Position numbers and translations under genes: made by a program. Below, piece after piece: positions 10,541-19,371 of a stretch of DNA of 64,000 nucleotides. Below the pieces are notes generated by a model, which did not search any database, was not told the DNA's origin, and saw only the letters and a list, made by a program, of their open reading frames with translations. This DNA is from Echinimonas agarilytica (GTDB taxonomy: Bacteria > Pseudomonadota > Gammaproteobacteria > Enterobacterales > Neiellaceae), in NCBI RefSeq assembly GCF_023703465.1, contig NZ_JAMQGP010000001.1, positions 682,001-746,000 on the forward strand. The letters run 5' to 3'. Each line of letters starts with the position of its first letter. Positions within the stretch are counted from its first letter, which is position 1.

Positions 10541-11644
10541 CTATGGTTGACTCTGAGCCACCGGCAACGGTGGCTCCGTAACAACTACCGGAATACTGAG
10601 TATTTGCCCATTTCTGAGAATGCTGAGATCAACAACTTCGCCAGGTTGGCTTTCTGCAATCGAGTCGAGCGCCAAATTTACTTCTCGAATATTGCGCCCA
10701 TCAATTTTTAGCATGACATCATTTTTGAGCAATCCAGCTTGGTCTGCAGGGCCTCCCATTTCAACACCCGTGACTAGAATGCCGGTACGCTCACCTAACC
10801 GAAGCTGCCGAGCCAATGTCGAACTCACACTCTCACCGGTTATGCCTAAATAACCACGAATGACCCGGCCGTGTTTAATAATGCTGGTCATTACCTTGTG
10901 CGCAAGAGGGTAAGGTACAGCAAAGCTAATGCCATAAATGTCACTTTCGTTGGCGGCTTGGAACGCTGCGGTATTGATACCAATGAGCGTTCCTTCGCTA
11001 TTCACCAGTGCACCACCGGAGTTACCGCGGTTAATAGCAGCATCGGTTTGCAATAAATCTTGGTAATTGGTGGAAGCCATGCCGGTGCGGCCGGCGGCAC
11101 TGATAATGCCTTGTGTGATTGTTTGGCCTAAGTTGTATGGGTTTCCGATAGCGAGCACTAACTCACCCACTTCAGCTTGGTGCTCTTGCTGTTGAGGGAT
11201 CACGGGCAAATCTTCGTCTTCAATGTATAACACTGCCAGATCGGTAAATACATCGGTGCCGATTAACTTGGCAGTGAAAATACGGCCATCTTGAAGAGCA
11301 ACTAAAATTTGGTCGGCATTTTGGATGACGTGTGAGTTAGTTAGCACGTGGCCTTTGTCGGTCATGATCACGCCTGAGCCTAAGCCTTTTGTACGTAGTT
11401 CTGTTTTATTGCTCCATAATCCAGATCGTTGCAGCGAGCGAGAGTAGACGTTAACAACTGCTGGAGAGGCTTTGCGAACCGCTGTAGCCAGCGATAGTGG
11501 CCCTGATTGTTGGGCGGAAATTTTGGGTAGCCATTGCTCAAAAATAGTATTTCCGCCGCGCAACCCTGGAAACAGGATTAGCAGAATCACAGCGAGTAAC
11601 AAGCCGCCTGAAGCAGCTTTGAGCAAATAACTAATAGCGCGCAC
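10541..11644 (-). CDS. degS: Membrane-anchored HtrA protease DegS
   Basis: DegS senses misfolded outer-membrane proteins and makes the first cut in the anti-sigma factor RseA. The 367 residues begin with one transmembrane anchor (about 8-26). A trypsin-like domain follows with the triad His105 (TNSHVI), Asp135 (TDLAVL) and Ser209 (RGNSGG). One PDZ domain occupies about 260-350. The single PDZ plus anchor separates it from the neighbouring two-PDZ DegQ-type protease. It lies downstream of degQ on the same strand, but a strong terminator stands between them. Confidence 0.93.
   Translation of the reverse strand: MRAISYLLKAASGGLLLAVILLILFPGLRGGNTIFEQWLPKISAQQSGPLSLATAVRKASPAVVNVYSRSLQRSGLWSNKTELRTKGLGSGVIMTDKGHVLTNSHVIQNADQILVALQDGRIFTAKLIGTDVFTDLAVLYIEDEDLPVIPQQQEHQAEVGELVLAIGNPYNLGQTITQGIISAAGRTGMASTNYQDLLQTDAAINRGNSGGALVNSEGTLIGINTAAFQAANESDIYGISFAVPYPLAHKVMTSIIKHGRVIRGYLGITGESVSSTLARQLRLGERTGILVTGVEMGGPADQAGLLKNDVMLKIDGRNIREVNLALDSIAESQPGEVVDLSILRNGQILSIPVVVTEPPLPVAQSQP
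10555..10576. other. Perfect GCAA-tetraloop hairpin in the degS 3' end
   Basis: A 9-bp perfect stem (GAGCCACCG / CGGTGGCTC) closes a GCAA loop when read on the + strand, just past the murA stop and inside the last codons of degS. There is no T-tract on either side, so it is not a standard intrinsic terminator. It could stabilise the 3' end of the murA transcript. Confidence 0.55.
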
Positions 11645-11695
11645 GAATAATCAACAATACTTATTTTATATCTGCATGAAGAATAACAGGTTCAA

Positions 11696-11724
11696 CAAAA
11701 ATGGGCGAGTTTGCGCTCGCCCAT
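11696..11724 (-). terminator. Intrinsic terminator after degQ
   Basis: On the minus strand a perfect 9-bp stem (ATGGGCGAG / CTCGCCCAT, loop of six) is followed by TTTTTGTTG. It lies 35 bases after the degQ stop and upstream of degS, so degS probably has its own promoter. Confidence 0.85.
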
Positions 11725-11758
11725 AATCACAGATGATATCAATTATTGCTTGAATAGA

Positions 11759-13102
11759 TTACCGGATGAAAATGTAAATTCGAGCGTCACCACGTATGAC
11801 TTGCAGCGCAGTTGACCCTTTTTGTTCGTCCAATGCATCTTTCAGGTCTTTGACTGATTTCACGCGAACTCGGTTCACACCAATAATGATGTCATCAGCG
11901 CGTAAGCCCATGCGTTGTGCAGGAGAGTTTTTCACTATTTCAGAGATTTCTACTCCTTTGGTGTTGTCGCTTGCGTTCACAAGAGTTGCACCGGCTAGAC
12001 GTGAATGCACATCTTTTGCATTTAATGCTTGCTCTTCCGCAGCACCTAACTTCACCGAAACGGTTTTATTTTTGCCATCTCGTAACAGACCTAGCTCTAT
12101 TTCAGCGCCTGCACCCATGGTACCTATTTGCGCGCGAAGCTGGCCAAAAGATTTGACCTTTTTACCATTGATGGTGGTAATGACATCTCCCGCTTCAATG
12201 CCCGCGTCGGCTGCTGCAGTATCTGGAAATACTTGATTCACAAACGCACCTTGCTGAATCTCAAGATCCATTGCTTTGGCAACTTCAGAATTTAGGTCAC
12301 GACCTGTAACCCCCAATACGCCACGGTGAACTTCTCCGTGCTCAAGTAACTGCTTGAGTACGTTGCTCGCCATGTTGACCGGAATAGCAAAACCAATCCC
12401 CACGTTGCCCCCGTTGGGGCCGTAAATTGCGGTATTGATACCAATTAATTCACCGTTCAAATTGACCAAGGCACCACCGGAATTACCGCTGTTAATTGCA
12501 GCATCGGTTTGAATAAAGTTCTCGTAGTTTTCGATATTAAGGCTTGAACGAGCCAGAGCACCAACGATGCCTGAAGTGACCGTTTGGCCTAAGCCAAATG
12601 GGTTGCCGATGGCAACAGCAAAATCACCCACGCGGAGGATGTCTGAATCGCCCATTTTGATTGCGGTCAGATTATCAGATTCGATTTGCAGCAACGCCAC
12701 ATCGGTGCCTTCATCTGAACCAATTTTAGTTGCCATAAAACTGCGTCCATCGGTCAGAGTGACGGTAATTTCATCGGCTTCATTAATGACATGATGATTG
12801 GTTAGAACATAGCCTTCTTTTGCGTCAATAATGACGCCAGAGCCTAACCCCTTAAATGGGCGCTCGCGGACGGCCTCTGGAGGAGCGCCAAACTGGCGAA
12901 AAATCTCAGGCACCCGTTGACGTTGCGTTTGAGTGCCTGCAACAGAAATATTAACAACGGCTGGCGTCACGTTTTCCAGCATAGGCGCCAGCGAAGGCAG
13001 CGATTGTCCATCAACGCTCACCGGTAAAACTGCGGTTGCAGTCATCGGTGCTGCCAGTGACACACTTAAAACTAAAGCACTGACGAGTGGGCGTATTTTC
13101 AT
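11759..13102 (-). CDS. degQ: Periplasmic serine endoprotease, DegQ/DegP type
   Basis: This is an HtrA-family periplasmic protease/chaperone that degrades unfolded envelope proteins. The 447 residues comprise a signal peptide (about 1-24), a trypsin-like domain with the triad His104 (TNHHVI), Asp134 (GTDVALL) and Ser208 (SGNSGG), and two PDZ domains (about 255-345 and 365-445). The LA loop is short, with the IFRQFGAPPEAVRERPFKG segment, and the degS neighbour is the DegQ arrangement. Many gammaproteobacteria have only this copy and call it DegP/MucD; function is equivalent in outline. Confidence 0.9.
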   Translation of the reverse strand: MKIRPLVSALVLSVSLAAPMTATAVLPVSVDGQSLPSLAPMLENVTPAVVNISVAGTQTQRQRVPEIFRQFGAPPEAVRERPFKGLGSGVIIDAKEGYVLTNHHVINEADEITVTLTDGRSFMATKIGSDEGTDVALLQIESDNLTAIKMGDSDILRVGDFAVAIGNPFGLGQTVTSGIVGALARSSLNIENYENFIQTDAAINSGNSGGALVNLNGELIGINTAIYGPNGGNVGIGFAIPVNMASNVLKQLLEHGEVHRGVLGVTGRDLNSEVAKAMDLEIQQGAFVNQVFPDTAAADAGIEAGDVITTINGKKVKSFGQLRAQIGTMGAGAEIELGLLRDGKNKTVSVKLGAAEEQALNAKDVHSRLAGATLVNASDNTKGVEISEIVKNSPAQRMGLRADDIIIGVNRVRVKSVKDLKDALDEQKGSTALQVIRGDARIYIFIR

Positions 13103-13182
13103 AGTGATTATTTCCTCAACTTATTTGCTAGTACGCTATTTTTGTAGATGGTGTCAAATGCGTTAAGTTCATCAATTTTTAT

Positions 13183-13560
13183 TTAACTGACGGATTCACC
13201 TTGCTTCATGAGACCGTGTGCAGAACCTGCATAGTCTCGAGGAGGCAATTCACCAATGGCTTTCGGAGCTGTTGTTACTGGCTTTTCTGCATCGTCAGGT
13301 TGCGCATCTGTGAGCAATGACTTTGTGAGTTGGAGTTGCTCGGAGAGCTTCTCGTAGTTGTGTTGTGCAGAATGCATTAACTCTGATGTTGCTTTGAGGT
13401 GTTCTGCCACTTCTGTTTTGTAACGATCAAATTCAGTGCGCGTATTTTGAAGTTCAACGTCAACAGCACTGCCTTGAACGCTTCCACCAAACCAGAGTCG
13501 CCCGATTACGACACCAACAATTAATCCACCAAAAGCGCATGCGAATGGAATCCAACTCAT
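13183..13560 (-). CDS. zapG: Z-ring/envelope-coordinating protein ZapG (YhcB, DUF1043)
   Basis: ZapG is a small inner-membrane protein linked in E. coli to cell division and envelope growth. The 125 residues begin with one transmembrane helix (about 4-23, with GGLIVGVVIGRLWFGG), followed by a long cytoplasmic coiled coil (about 30-85) and a polar tail. GAGGAG sits 6 bases before the ATG. The gene is divergent from zapE, as in E. coli (yhcB/yhcM). Confidence 0.88.
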   Translation of the reverse strand: MSWIPFACAFGGLIVGVVIGRLWFGGSVQGSAVDVELQNTRTEFDRYKTEVAEHLKATSELMHSAQHNYEKLSEQLQLTKSLLTDAQPDDAEKPVTTAPKAIGELPPRDYAGSAHGLMKQGESVS

Positions 13561-13717
13561 TTGACTCTCCTCATTACAAAAACAGTTGACGTCTTGTACG
13601 ACATCTTTAACTTTATGGGTGCACTCGTGCCTGAAATCAACCTTATTTTTGGAGATGCCAGCAAATATGTGTGCGTGTTACCATTCCTTCCATTGTACCA
13701 GCTCAGGATGACATGTC

Positions 13718-14809
13718 GTGCCTTTGTCGCCGTTTGAACAGTATCAACATGATTTGACTCACAACGGATTTTCTCCCGATGCCGCCCAAGCAGAGGCGAT
13801 GCAAGCATTAGAGTCACTTTATCAACAACTTATTGCACCGTCTCCGAACGTAGGGATCATGGCTCGATTGTTCAAAAAAACGCCGCCGAGCGCGATTCGA
13901 GGTTTGTATTTGTGGGGGGGCGTTGGACGAGGTAAAACCTACATGGTCGATACCTTTTTTGAGGCTCTACCTTTTGAACAAAAGTTACGGTTGCATTTTC
14001 ATCGCTTGATGCAGCAAGTGCATGAAAAGTTGAAAGGCCTAAGTGGTCAGTCAAACCCCATGGAGCTTGTTGCCGAAGATTTTTCAAAGCGTGCTCGTGT
14101 GTTGTGTGTGGATGAGTTTTTTGTCTCTGACATCACAGATGCAATGTTGATGGCCGAATTACTCAAAGGATTAATGAGTCGTGGTGTTGTGCTTTTAGCC
14201 ACATCAAACATTGAGCCAAATGGCTTATACAAAAATGGACTGCAACGCGCGCGATTTTTACCTGCTATCGATTTGCTCAACATACATTGTGATGTGATGA
14301 ATGTGGACAGCGGCATTGATTATCGATTACGGGTGCTAACCGCTGCACCGTGCACTTACGTGCCCAATGATGCCAAAGCCGATAAGGCGATGATTGAGCG
14401 TTTTCATCAGCTATCGCCTGAAGCGGGTCGTTCTGATCAGGCCGTTGAGGTGCTAGGTCGCTCGATCCAAAGCCGTTGGTTGGCCGATGATGTGGTGATG
14501 TTCGAGTTTGCTGAGTTGTGTCAGTCTGCTCGGAGCCAGCTCGACTATATTGAACTTGCCTGCTGCTTTCATAGCTTGCTGCTCACCAATGTGATTCAAA
14601 TGAGCGATACCGAAAATGATGCAGCGCGTCGCTTTATTGCATTGATAGACGAACTCTACGATCGGCGAGTGAAGTTATTGGTGTCAGCTCAAACGTTATT
14701 GGCGGATCTTTACACCGGTAAGCAATTGGAATTTGAATTCAAGCGTTGTTTATCTCGATTACAAGAAATGCAGAGCGAGGAGTTTTTAGCGTTGGCGCAT
14801 CGGCCATGA
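13718..14809 (+). CDS. zapE: Cell-division ATPase ZapE
   Basis: ZapE (YhcM, AFG1 family) is an ATPase that associates with the Z-ring under stress. The 363 residues have Walker A GGVGRGKT near residue 66, Walker B VLCVDEFFVSDI near 128 and the sensor segment LLATSNIEPNGLY. The start is GTG 13718, with AGGA about 9 bases upstream; no in-frame ATG fits the family N-terminus. The gap to zapG holds the divergent promoters. Confidence 0.93.
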   Translation: MPLSPFEQYQHDLTHNGFSPDAAQAEAMQALESLYQQLIAPSPNVGIMARLFKKTPPSAIRGLYLWGGVGRGKTYMVDTFFEALPFEQKLRLHFHRLMQQVHEKLKGLSGQSNPMELVAEDFSKRARVLCVDEFFVSDITDAMLMAELLKGLMSRGVVLLATSNIEPNGLYKNGLQRARFLPAIDLLNIHCDVMNVDSGIDYRLRVLTAAPCTYVPNDAKADKAMIERFHQLSPEAGRSDQAVEVLGRSIQSRWLADDVVMFEFAELCQSARSQLDYIELACCFHSLLLTNVIQMSDTENDAARRFIALIDELYDRRVKLLVSAQTLLADLYTGKQLEFEFKRCLSRLQEMQSEEFLALAHRP

Positions 14810-14866
14810 GACTAAAAAATATTCAATAGATTGCCATAAGTAGGTGATCTTGCCGACGCTTTTCTA

Positions 14867-14872
14867 TATAAT
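14867..14872 (+). promoter_or_regulatory. rplM: Candidate -10 element of the rplM-rpsI promoter
   Basis: A consensus TATAAT lies about 125 bases before rplM in an A/T-rich patch. The -35 position is weak: TTGCCG at 14850 is only 11 bases away, and the hexamer at 17 bases matches poorly. Transcription from here would yield a leader of about 120 nt. Confidence 0.5.
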
Positions 14873-14936
14873 CCGCGCTCGATTGTTGCATGCTCCCACT
14901 AATGCCAATACACGGACTATGCACTCGAAGGGGTGG

Positions 14937-14971
14937 ATACCGTTAAAGGGACTTCCTTGGAAGTCTGGTAT
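14937..14971 (+). promoter_or_regulatory. Structured leader before rplM, possible L13 autoregulatory site
   Basis: An outer helix ATACC/GGTAT (14937-14941 with 14967-14971) encloses a perfect 7-bp helix GACTTCC/GGAAGTC (14950-14956 with 14959-14965). The two helices are separated by an asymmetric bulge, cgttaaag. In E. coli, L13 represses its own operon through the mRNA leader. I infer a similar role here from position; the structure has not been matched to a covariance model. Confidence 0.45.
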
Positions 14972-14999
14972 GTAACTGAATTGTTTTAGGTAAATTTAA

Positions 15000-15428
15000 A
15001 TGAAAACTTTTACTGCTAAGCCAGAATCAGTCCAACGCGACTGGTACGTTGTCGATGCGGAAGGCAAAACTCTAGGTCGTTTAGCGACTGAGATTGCAAC
15101 TCGTCTTCGCGGCAAGCACAAACCTGAATATACTCCACACGTTGACACAGGCGACTATATTGTTGTTGTTAACTGCGAGAAAGTAGCTGTTACTGGCCGT
15201 AAAGCCGCTAACAAGATGTACTACAAGCACACCGGTTTCCCTGGTGGTATCCGTGAAATTAGCTTTGAGAAGTTGATTGCACGTAAACCAGAAATGGTAA
15301 TCGAAAAAGCTGTTAAAGGTATGTTGCCAAAAGGTCCTTTGGGTCGCGCAATGTTCCGCAAGCTTAAAGTGTATGCGGGCTCTGAGCATCAACATGCTGC
15401 TCAGCAACCTCAAGTTCTAGATATCTAA
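15000..15428 (+). CDS. rplM: 50S ribosomal protein L13
   Basis: L13 is an early-assembly protein of the large subunit. The 142 residues match E. coli L13 along the full length, starting [20 protein letters not shown] with the conserved [12 protein letters not shown] and [18 protein letters not shown]. It is the first gene of the L13-S9 operon, 11 bases from rpsI, behind a structured leader. Confidence 0.99.
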   Translation: MKTFTAKPESVQRDWYVVDAEGKTLGRLATEIATRLRGKHKPEYTPHVDTGDYIVVVNCEKVAVTGRKAANKMYYKHTGFPGGIREISFEKLIARKPEMVIEKAVKGMLPKGPLGRAMFRKLKVYAGSEHQHAAQQPQVLDI

Positions 15429-15439
15429 GGTTACTGAAA

Positions 15440-15832
15440 ATGGCAGAAACTCAATATTATGGTACTGGTCGTCGTAAGAGCTCTACGGCTCGAGTATTCG
15501 CAAAACCAGGTACTGGCAACATCACAGTAAATAAGCGTTCTTTGGACACTTACTTCGGTCGTGAAACAGCTCGTATGGTTGTTCGTCAACCATTAGAGTT
15601 AACTGAATTGACTGAAAAGTTTGACCTGTTCATCACTGTTGTAGGTGGTGGTATCAGCGGTCAAGCGGGTGCAATTCGCCACGGTATCACTCGCGCTCTT
15701 ATGGAGTACGATGAAACCTTGCGTCCAGCACTTCGTAAAGCCGGCTACGTTACACGTGACGCACGTCAAGTTGAGCGTAAGAAAGTTGGTCTACACAAAG
15801 CACGTAAGAAGCCACAATTCTCAAAACGTTAA
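15440..15832 (+). CDS. rpsI: 30S ribosomal protein S9
   Basis: S9 binds 16S rRNA, and its C-terminal tail reaches the P-site tRNA. The 130 residues include [34 protein letters not shown] and the basic tail ending KKPQFSKR, all intact. A strong intrinsic terminator follows, so the petABC genes are transcribed separately. Confidence 0.99.
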   Translation: MAETQYYGTGRRKSSTARVFAKPGTGNITVNKRSLDTYFGRETARMVVRQPLELTELTEKFDLFITVVGGGISGQAGAIRHGITRALMEYDETLRPALRKAGYVTRDARQVERKKVGLHKARKKPQFSKR

Positions 15833-15856
15833 GTTTTGGTGCAATTTGGCACAGAA

Positions 15857-15883
15857 AGCCCAGCTTCCGCTGGGCTTTTTTTT
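15857..15883 (+). terminator. Intrinsic terminator after rpsI
   Basis: An 8-bp perfect stem AGCCCAGC/GCTGGGCT with a TTCC loop is followed by eight T residues, 24 bases past the rpsI stop. Confidence 0.95.
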
Positions 15884-16048
15884 GTCTATTCTGTTAATAC
15901 ACAGTTTGTGTTTCGCGCCCTATTTTTATAACATTGGCGCGATTTTCTCAAACAAGTTGATCTCATCATTCTGTAATTTTGTGCTGGAGTGGCGTGAAAC
16001 AACTTGATAACAATAATTCACTGTGGAGTCCTGACGGGAGATCCATGC

Positions 16049-16639
16049 ATGAGCAATGCGCCTATTGATTCTGGTCGTCGTCGATTTTTGACGGCAACTA
16101 CGGCTGTGGTTGGTGGAGCGGGAGCTGTGTTTGCAGCTGTACCCTTCATTCAATCTTGGAACCCGAGTGCAAAAGCCAAAGCGGCTGGAGCACCGGTAGA
16201 AGTTGATATTAGTAAGTTGGAACCTGGCCAGCTAATTCGCGTCGAGTGGCGCGGAAAGCCTGTATGGGTTGTTAAACGTACGCAAAACACACTCGATGAG
16301 TTAAGTGCTATCGGTGAACAGTTGCGCGATCCAAGTTCTGAAGAGCCTCAACAACCTGAGTCTTGCCAGAACGAATTTCGTTCGCAAAAGCCCGATATTT
16401 TCGTGGCTGTGGGGTTGTGTACTCACCTGGGTTGTTCTCCGACTTACTTGCCGGATAGCTTTGGCGAACAAGTTCAAGGCGTTAAGTCTGGATTCTTTTG
16501 TCCATGTCACGGCTCTAAGTTTGATATGGCAGGTCGAGTTTTCCAAGGCGTACCTGCACCATTGAACTTGGTGATTCCGCCGTATACTTTTGTTGAAGAA
16601 ACGACGATCTTGGTCGGTGTTGAAGAGGGAGCTGCATAA
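16049..16639 (+). CDS. petA: Ubiquinol-cytochrome c reductase Rieske iron-sulfur subunit
   Basis: This is the Rieske subunit of the bc1 complex; its [2Fe-2S] centre takes the first electron from ubiquinol at the Qo site. The 196 residues begin with a Tat-type anchor (RRRFLT, then a helix to about residue 35). Cluster-binding motifs are CTHLGC and CPCHGS. I chose ATG 16049, with GGGAG upstream; an upstream in-frame start at 16004 would place the twin arginines far from the N-terminus. The stop overlaps the petB start by one base. Confidence 0.95.
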   Translation: MSNAPIDSGRRRFLTATTAVVGGAGAVFAAVPFIQSWNPSAKAKAAGAPVEVDISKLEPGQLIRVEWRGKPVWVVKRTQNTLDELSAIGEQLRDPSSEEPQQPESCQNEFRSQKPDIFVAVGLCTHLGCSPTYLPDSFGEQVQGVKSGFFCPCHGSKFDMAGRVFQGVPAPLNLVIPPYTFVEETTILVGVEEGAA

Positions 16640-17898
16640 TGAACGGCATTATGGAGTGGATTGAAAAACGCTTACCGTTCATGGAAGCGATGAACAAGCA
16701 CGTTGTTCAGTATCCTGCACCTAAGAACTTTAACTTCTGGTATTTCTTTGGCTCTTTAGCCATGTTGGTTTTAGTTAATCAGATTGTCACGGGCATCTGG
16801 TTGACGATGAACTACAACCCTTCAGGCGAAGGTGCGTTTGCCTCAATCGAATACATCATGCGTGATGTCGATTACGGTTGGTTGTTGCGATATATGCACT
16901 CTACAGGCGCTTCTGCATTCTTCGTCGTGGTGTATTTACACATGTTCCGTGGCATGATGTACGGTTCCTATCAGAAACCTCGTGAGTTGCTGTGGTTGTT
17001 CGGCATGCTGATTTTCCTTGTGCTGATGGCTGAAGCCTTTATGGGCTACCTGTTGCCATGGGGGCAAATGTCGTTCTGGGGGGCTCAGGTTATTATCTCG
17101 TTGTTTGGGGCTATTCCATACATCGGTGATGATTTAACGCTGTGGATTCGTGGTGACTACGTGATTTCAGGGGCAACCTTGAATCGTTTCTTTGCCTTGC
17201 ATGTGATTGCTCTGCCATTGGTTATTGTAATCTTGGTGTTCTTGCATATTATCGCGCTGCACGAAGTGGGGTCGAATAACCCTGACGGGGTCGATATTAA
17301 GAAGCCGAAAGGCTCTGTGCCAGAAGCAGAGAAGAGCAAATTCAAGTTCCACTCACGCTATGACAAGTATGACATTGTAGACGCCATTCCATTCCACCCG
17401 TACTACACGGTGAAGGATATTATGGGTGTTGCAGGTTTCTTAATCTTGTTCTGCTATGTGATCTTCTTCAACCCAGAAATGGGCGGTTATTTCTTAGAAA
17501 AACCGAACTTTGAAGCTGCAAACCCGCTGAAGACGCCTGAGCATATTGCGCCAGTTTGGTACTTCACATCGTTCTACGCGATTCTACGTGCAATTCCTGA
17601 CAAGTTGTTAGGTGTTGTAGCAATGGGAGCAGCGATCGTGATGTTGTTCTTATTACCTTGGTTAGACCGTGGCACAGTGAAATCGATTCGATACCGTAGC
17701 ATTTGGCACAAAATCAACCTGTCTCAATTTGTTATCTGTTTCGTTATTCTTGGAGTGTTGGGTGCAATTCCAGCAACACCAGGTCGTACGATTTTGGCTC
17801 AGATCACTACATTCGGATACTTCGCATTCTTTGGACTCCTGTGGTTCTACAGTAAGAATGAGCAGACTAAACCTGTACCAGAGAGGGTCACTAAATGA
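16639..17898 (+). CDS. petB: Cytochrome b subunit of the bc1 complex
   Basis: Cytochrome b carries two b hemes and the Qo and Qi quinone sites in eight membrane helices; 419 residues is normal. Heme-ligand His residues sit in helices II and IV (for example YMHSTGASAFF, LHMFRG, ALHVIALP). The Qo motif, PEWY in mitochondria and alphaproteobacteria, reads PVWY here (IAPVWYF). It overlaps petC by four bases (ATGA). Confidence 0.97.
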   Translation: MNGIMEWIEKRLPFMEAMNKHVVQYPAPKNFNFWYFFGSLAMLVLVNQIVTGIWLTMNYNPSGEGAFASIEYIMRDVDYGWLLRYMHSTGASAFFVVVYLHMFRGMMYGSYQKPRELLWLFGMLIFLVLMAEAFMGYLLPWGQMSFWGAQVIISLFGAIPYIGDDLTLWIRGDYVISGATLNRFFALHVIALPLVIVILVFLHIIALHEVGSNNPDGVDIKKPKGSVPEAEKSKFKFHSRYDKYDIVDAIPFHPYYTVKDIMGVAGFLILFCYVIFFNPEMGGYFLEKPNFEAANPLKTPEHIAPVWYFTSFYAILRAIPDKLLGVVAMGAAIVMLFLLPWLDRGTVKSIRYRSIWHKINLSQFVICFVILGVLGAIPATPGRTILAQITTFGYFAFFGLLWFYSKNEQTKPVPERVTK

Positions 17899-18629
17899 AG
17901 TCATTGATTCTAGTTCTGAGTTTGCTAATGCCGTCAATGGCATTGGCAGCAGGTAGTAGTGTTCCTCTTGATCACGCAAATGTTGATTTGAGCGATAAAG
18001 CTTCTCTGCAGCGTGGTGCAAAATTGTTTATGAACTATTGTTTTGGTTGCCATAGCACTCAATATCAACGATATGAGCGTGTTGCGACCGACTTAGGTAT
18101 TCCAATTCCGTTGATGCAAGAGCACTTAGTGGTGACGGGTGTTAAAGTTGGCGAGCTGATGGAAAATTCAGTTGAGGACAGCCAAGCCGAAAAGTGGTTT
18201 GGAGCTGCTCCGCCAGATTTAACCTTGGTTTCGCGCGTTCGCGGAGCTGACTGGATTTATACTTATTTACGTGGTTTTTATGTAGATGAAACCCGCCCGT
18301 TTGGTGTGAATAACGTTGTATTCCCAAGTGTTGGGATGCCGCATGTGTTGGAAGAGCTTCAAGGGATTCCGACTAAACACTATGAAACTCGTCTCGTTGA
18401 TGGCGAAGAAAAGCAAGTTTATCTTGGTATTCAAACGGACGGTTCTGGTGAAATGAGCGTGGATGAATACGACCGAGCAGTTCTCGATTTGGTGAACTTC
18501 TTGAAGTATTCAGCAGAGCCTATTGCACTCGAGCGTCAACGCATGGGTTATTGGGTATTAGGGTTCTTGTTTATCTTGTTGATTATTTCTTACTTCTTGA
18601 AGAAAGAGTTTTGGCGAGATGTACACTAA
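17895..18629 (+). CDS. petC: Cytochrome c1 of the bc1 complex
   Basis: Cytochrome c1 accepts electrons from the Rieske protein and passes them to soluble cytochrome c. The 244 residues start with a signal peptide (about 1-19). The heme c attachment site is CFGCH near residue 51, and GMPHVL supplies the likely axial Met. A single C-terminal membrane anchor lies at about 215-235 (GYWVLGFLFILLIISYFL). The start codon overlaps the petB stop. Confidence 0.96.
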   Translation: MKSLILVLSLLMPSMALAAGSSVPLDHANVDLSDKASLQRGAKLFMNYCFGCHSTQYQRYERVATDLGIPIPLMQEHLVVTGVKVGELMENSVEDSQAEKWFGAAPPDLTLVSRVRGADWIYTYLRGFYVDETRPFGVNNVVFPSVGMPHVLEELQGIPTKHYETRLVDGEEKQVYLGIQTDGSGEMSVDEYDRAVLDLVNFLKYSAEPIALERQRMGYWVLGFLFILLIISYFLKKEFWRDVH

Positions 18630-18655
18630 ACACTTGTACACTTTTTTTTGATAGC

Positions 18656-18683
18656 AGGGGGCCGTTGGGTCCCTTGTTGTTTT
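18656..18683 (+). terminator. Possible weak terminator or attenuator between petC and sspA
   Basis: AGGGGGCC pairs with GGTCCCTT (two G-T pairs, loop GTTG) and is followed by GTTGTTTT, 26 bases after petC. The T-tract is interrupted, so read-through into sspA is plausible. Confidence 0.5.
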
Positions 18684-18711
18684 CGGTTCGATATAAATTG
18701 TGGAGGAACGC

Positions 18712-19338
18712 ATGGCTGTAGCTGCCAACAAACGTTCTGTAATGACTTTGTTTTCTAGTGCTGATGACTTGTATAGTCACCAGGTTCGCATTGTACTTGC
18801 TGAAAAGGGAGTCACTTTTGAAGCGATTTATGTGGGGCCGGAAGGTCAATCTGAAGAGCTTGCTGAAGTAAACCCTTATACCAGTGTTCCAACATTAGTC
18901 GACCGTGATTTAGTCTTGTATCGCGCGCAGATTATTACTGAATACTTAGATGAGCGTTTTCCGCATCCGCCGTTGATGCCGGTTTATCCTGTTGCACGTG
19001 GCCGTAGCCGCTTAATGATGCATCGTATCGAGCATGACTGGTATTCTCTGTTCAACAACATTGTGACCGGTGTGAACGTTGAAGATTCGCGTCGTGAGTT
19101 GCGTGAAAGCTTATTGGCCATTGCGCCAATCTTCAACGAAACGCCTTACTTCATGAGTGAAGAGTTTAGTTTGACGGATTGCTTCCTTGCGCCTCTATTG
19201 TGGCGTTTGCCTGTACTTGGCATCGAGTTGTCTGGTCGCGGCAGCAAAGAACTGAAGGAATACATGAAGCGTTTGTTTGAACGTGAATCGTTTAAAGCGT
19301 CGATGACTGAAGCTGAGCGTGAAATTCACTCGCATTAA
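18712..19338 (+). CDS. sspA: Stringent starvation protein A
   Basis: SspA is a GST-fold protein that binds RNA polymerase and alters transcription under starvation and acid stress; it lacks GST activity. The 208 residues have the thioredoxin-like N-terminal part (LFSSADDLYSHQVRIVLAEKG) and an all-helical C-terminal part. The ATG at 18712 follows GGAGGA by 4 bases; a GTG 12 bases earlier overlaps that site and is rejected. The petABC-sspA-sspB order is common in gammaproteobacteria. Confidence 0.95.
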   Translation: MAVAANKRSVMTLFSSADDLYSHQVRIVLAEKGVTFEAIYVGPEGQSEELAEVNPYTSVPTLVDRDLVLYRAQIITEYLDERFPHPPLMPVYPVARGRSRLMMHRIEHDWYSLFNNIVTGVNVEDSRRELRESLLAIAPIFNETPYFMSEEFSLTDCFLAPLLWRLPVLGIELSGRGSKELKEYMKRLFERESFKASMTEAEREIHSH

Positions 19339-19371
19339 TCTCGATAATTTCATCGGGTTGCTAAAGGGAAA

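Noticed and set aside
11796-12236. 146-codon frame antisense to degQ
   Set aside because: It is a shadow of the protease gene; the composition is rich in Ser/Thr/Pro as expected for antisense frames.
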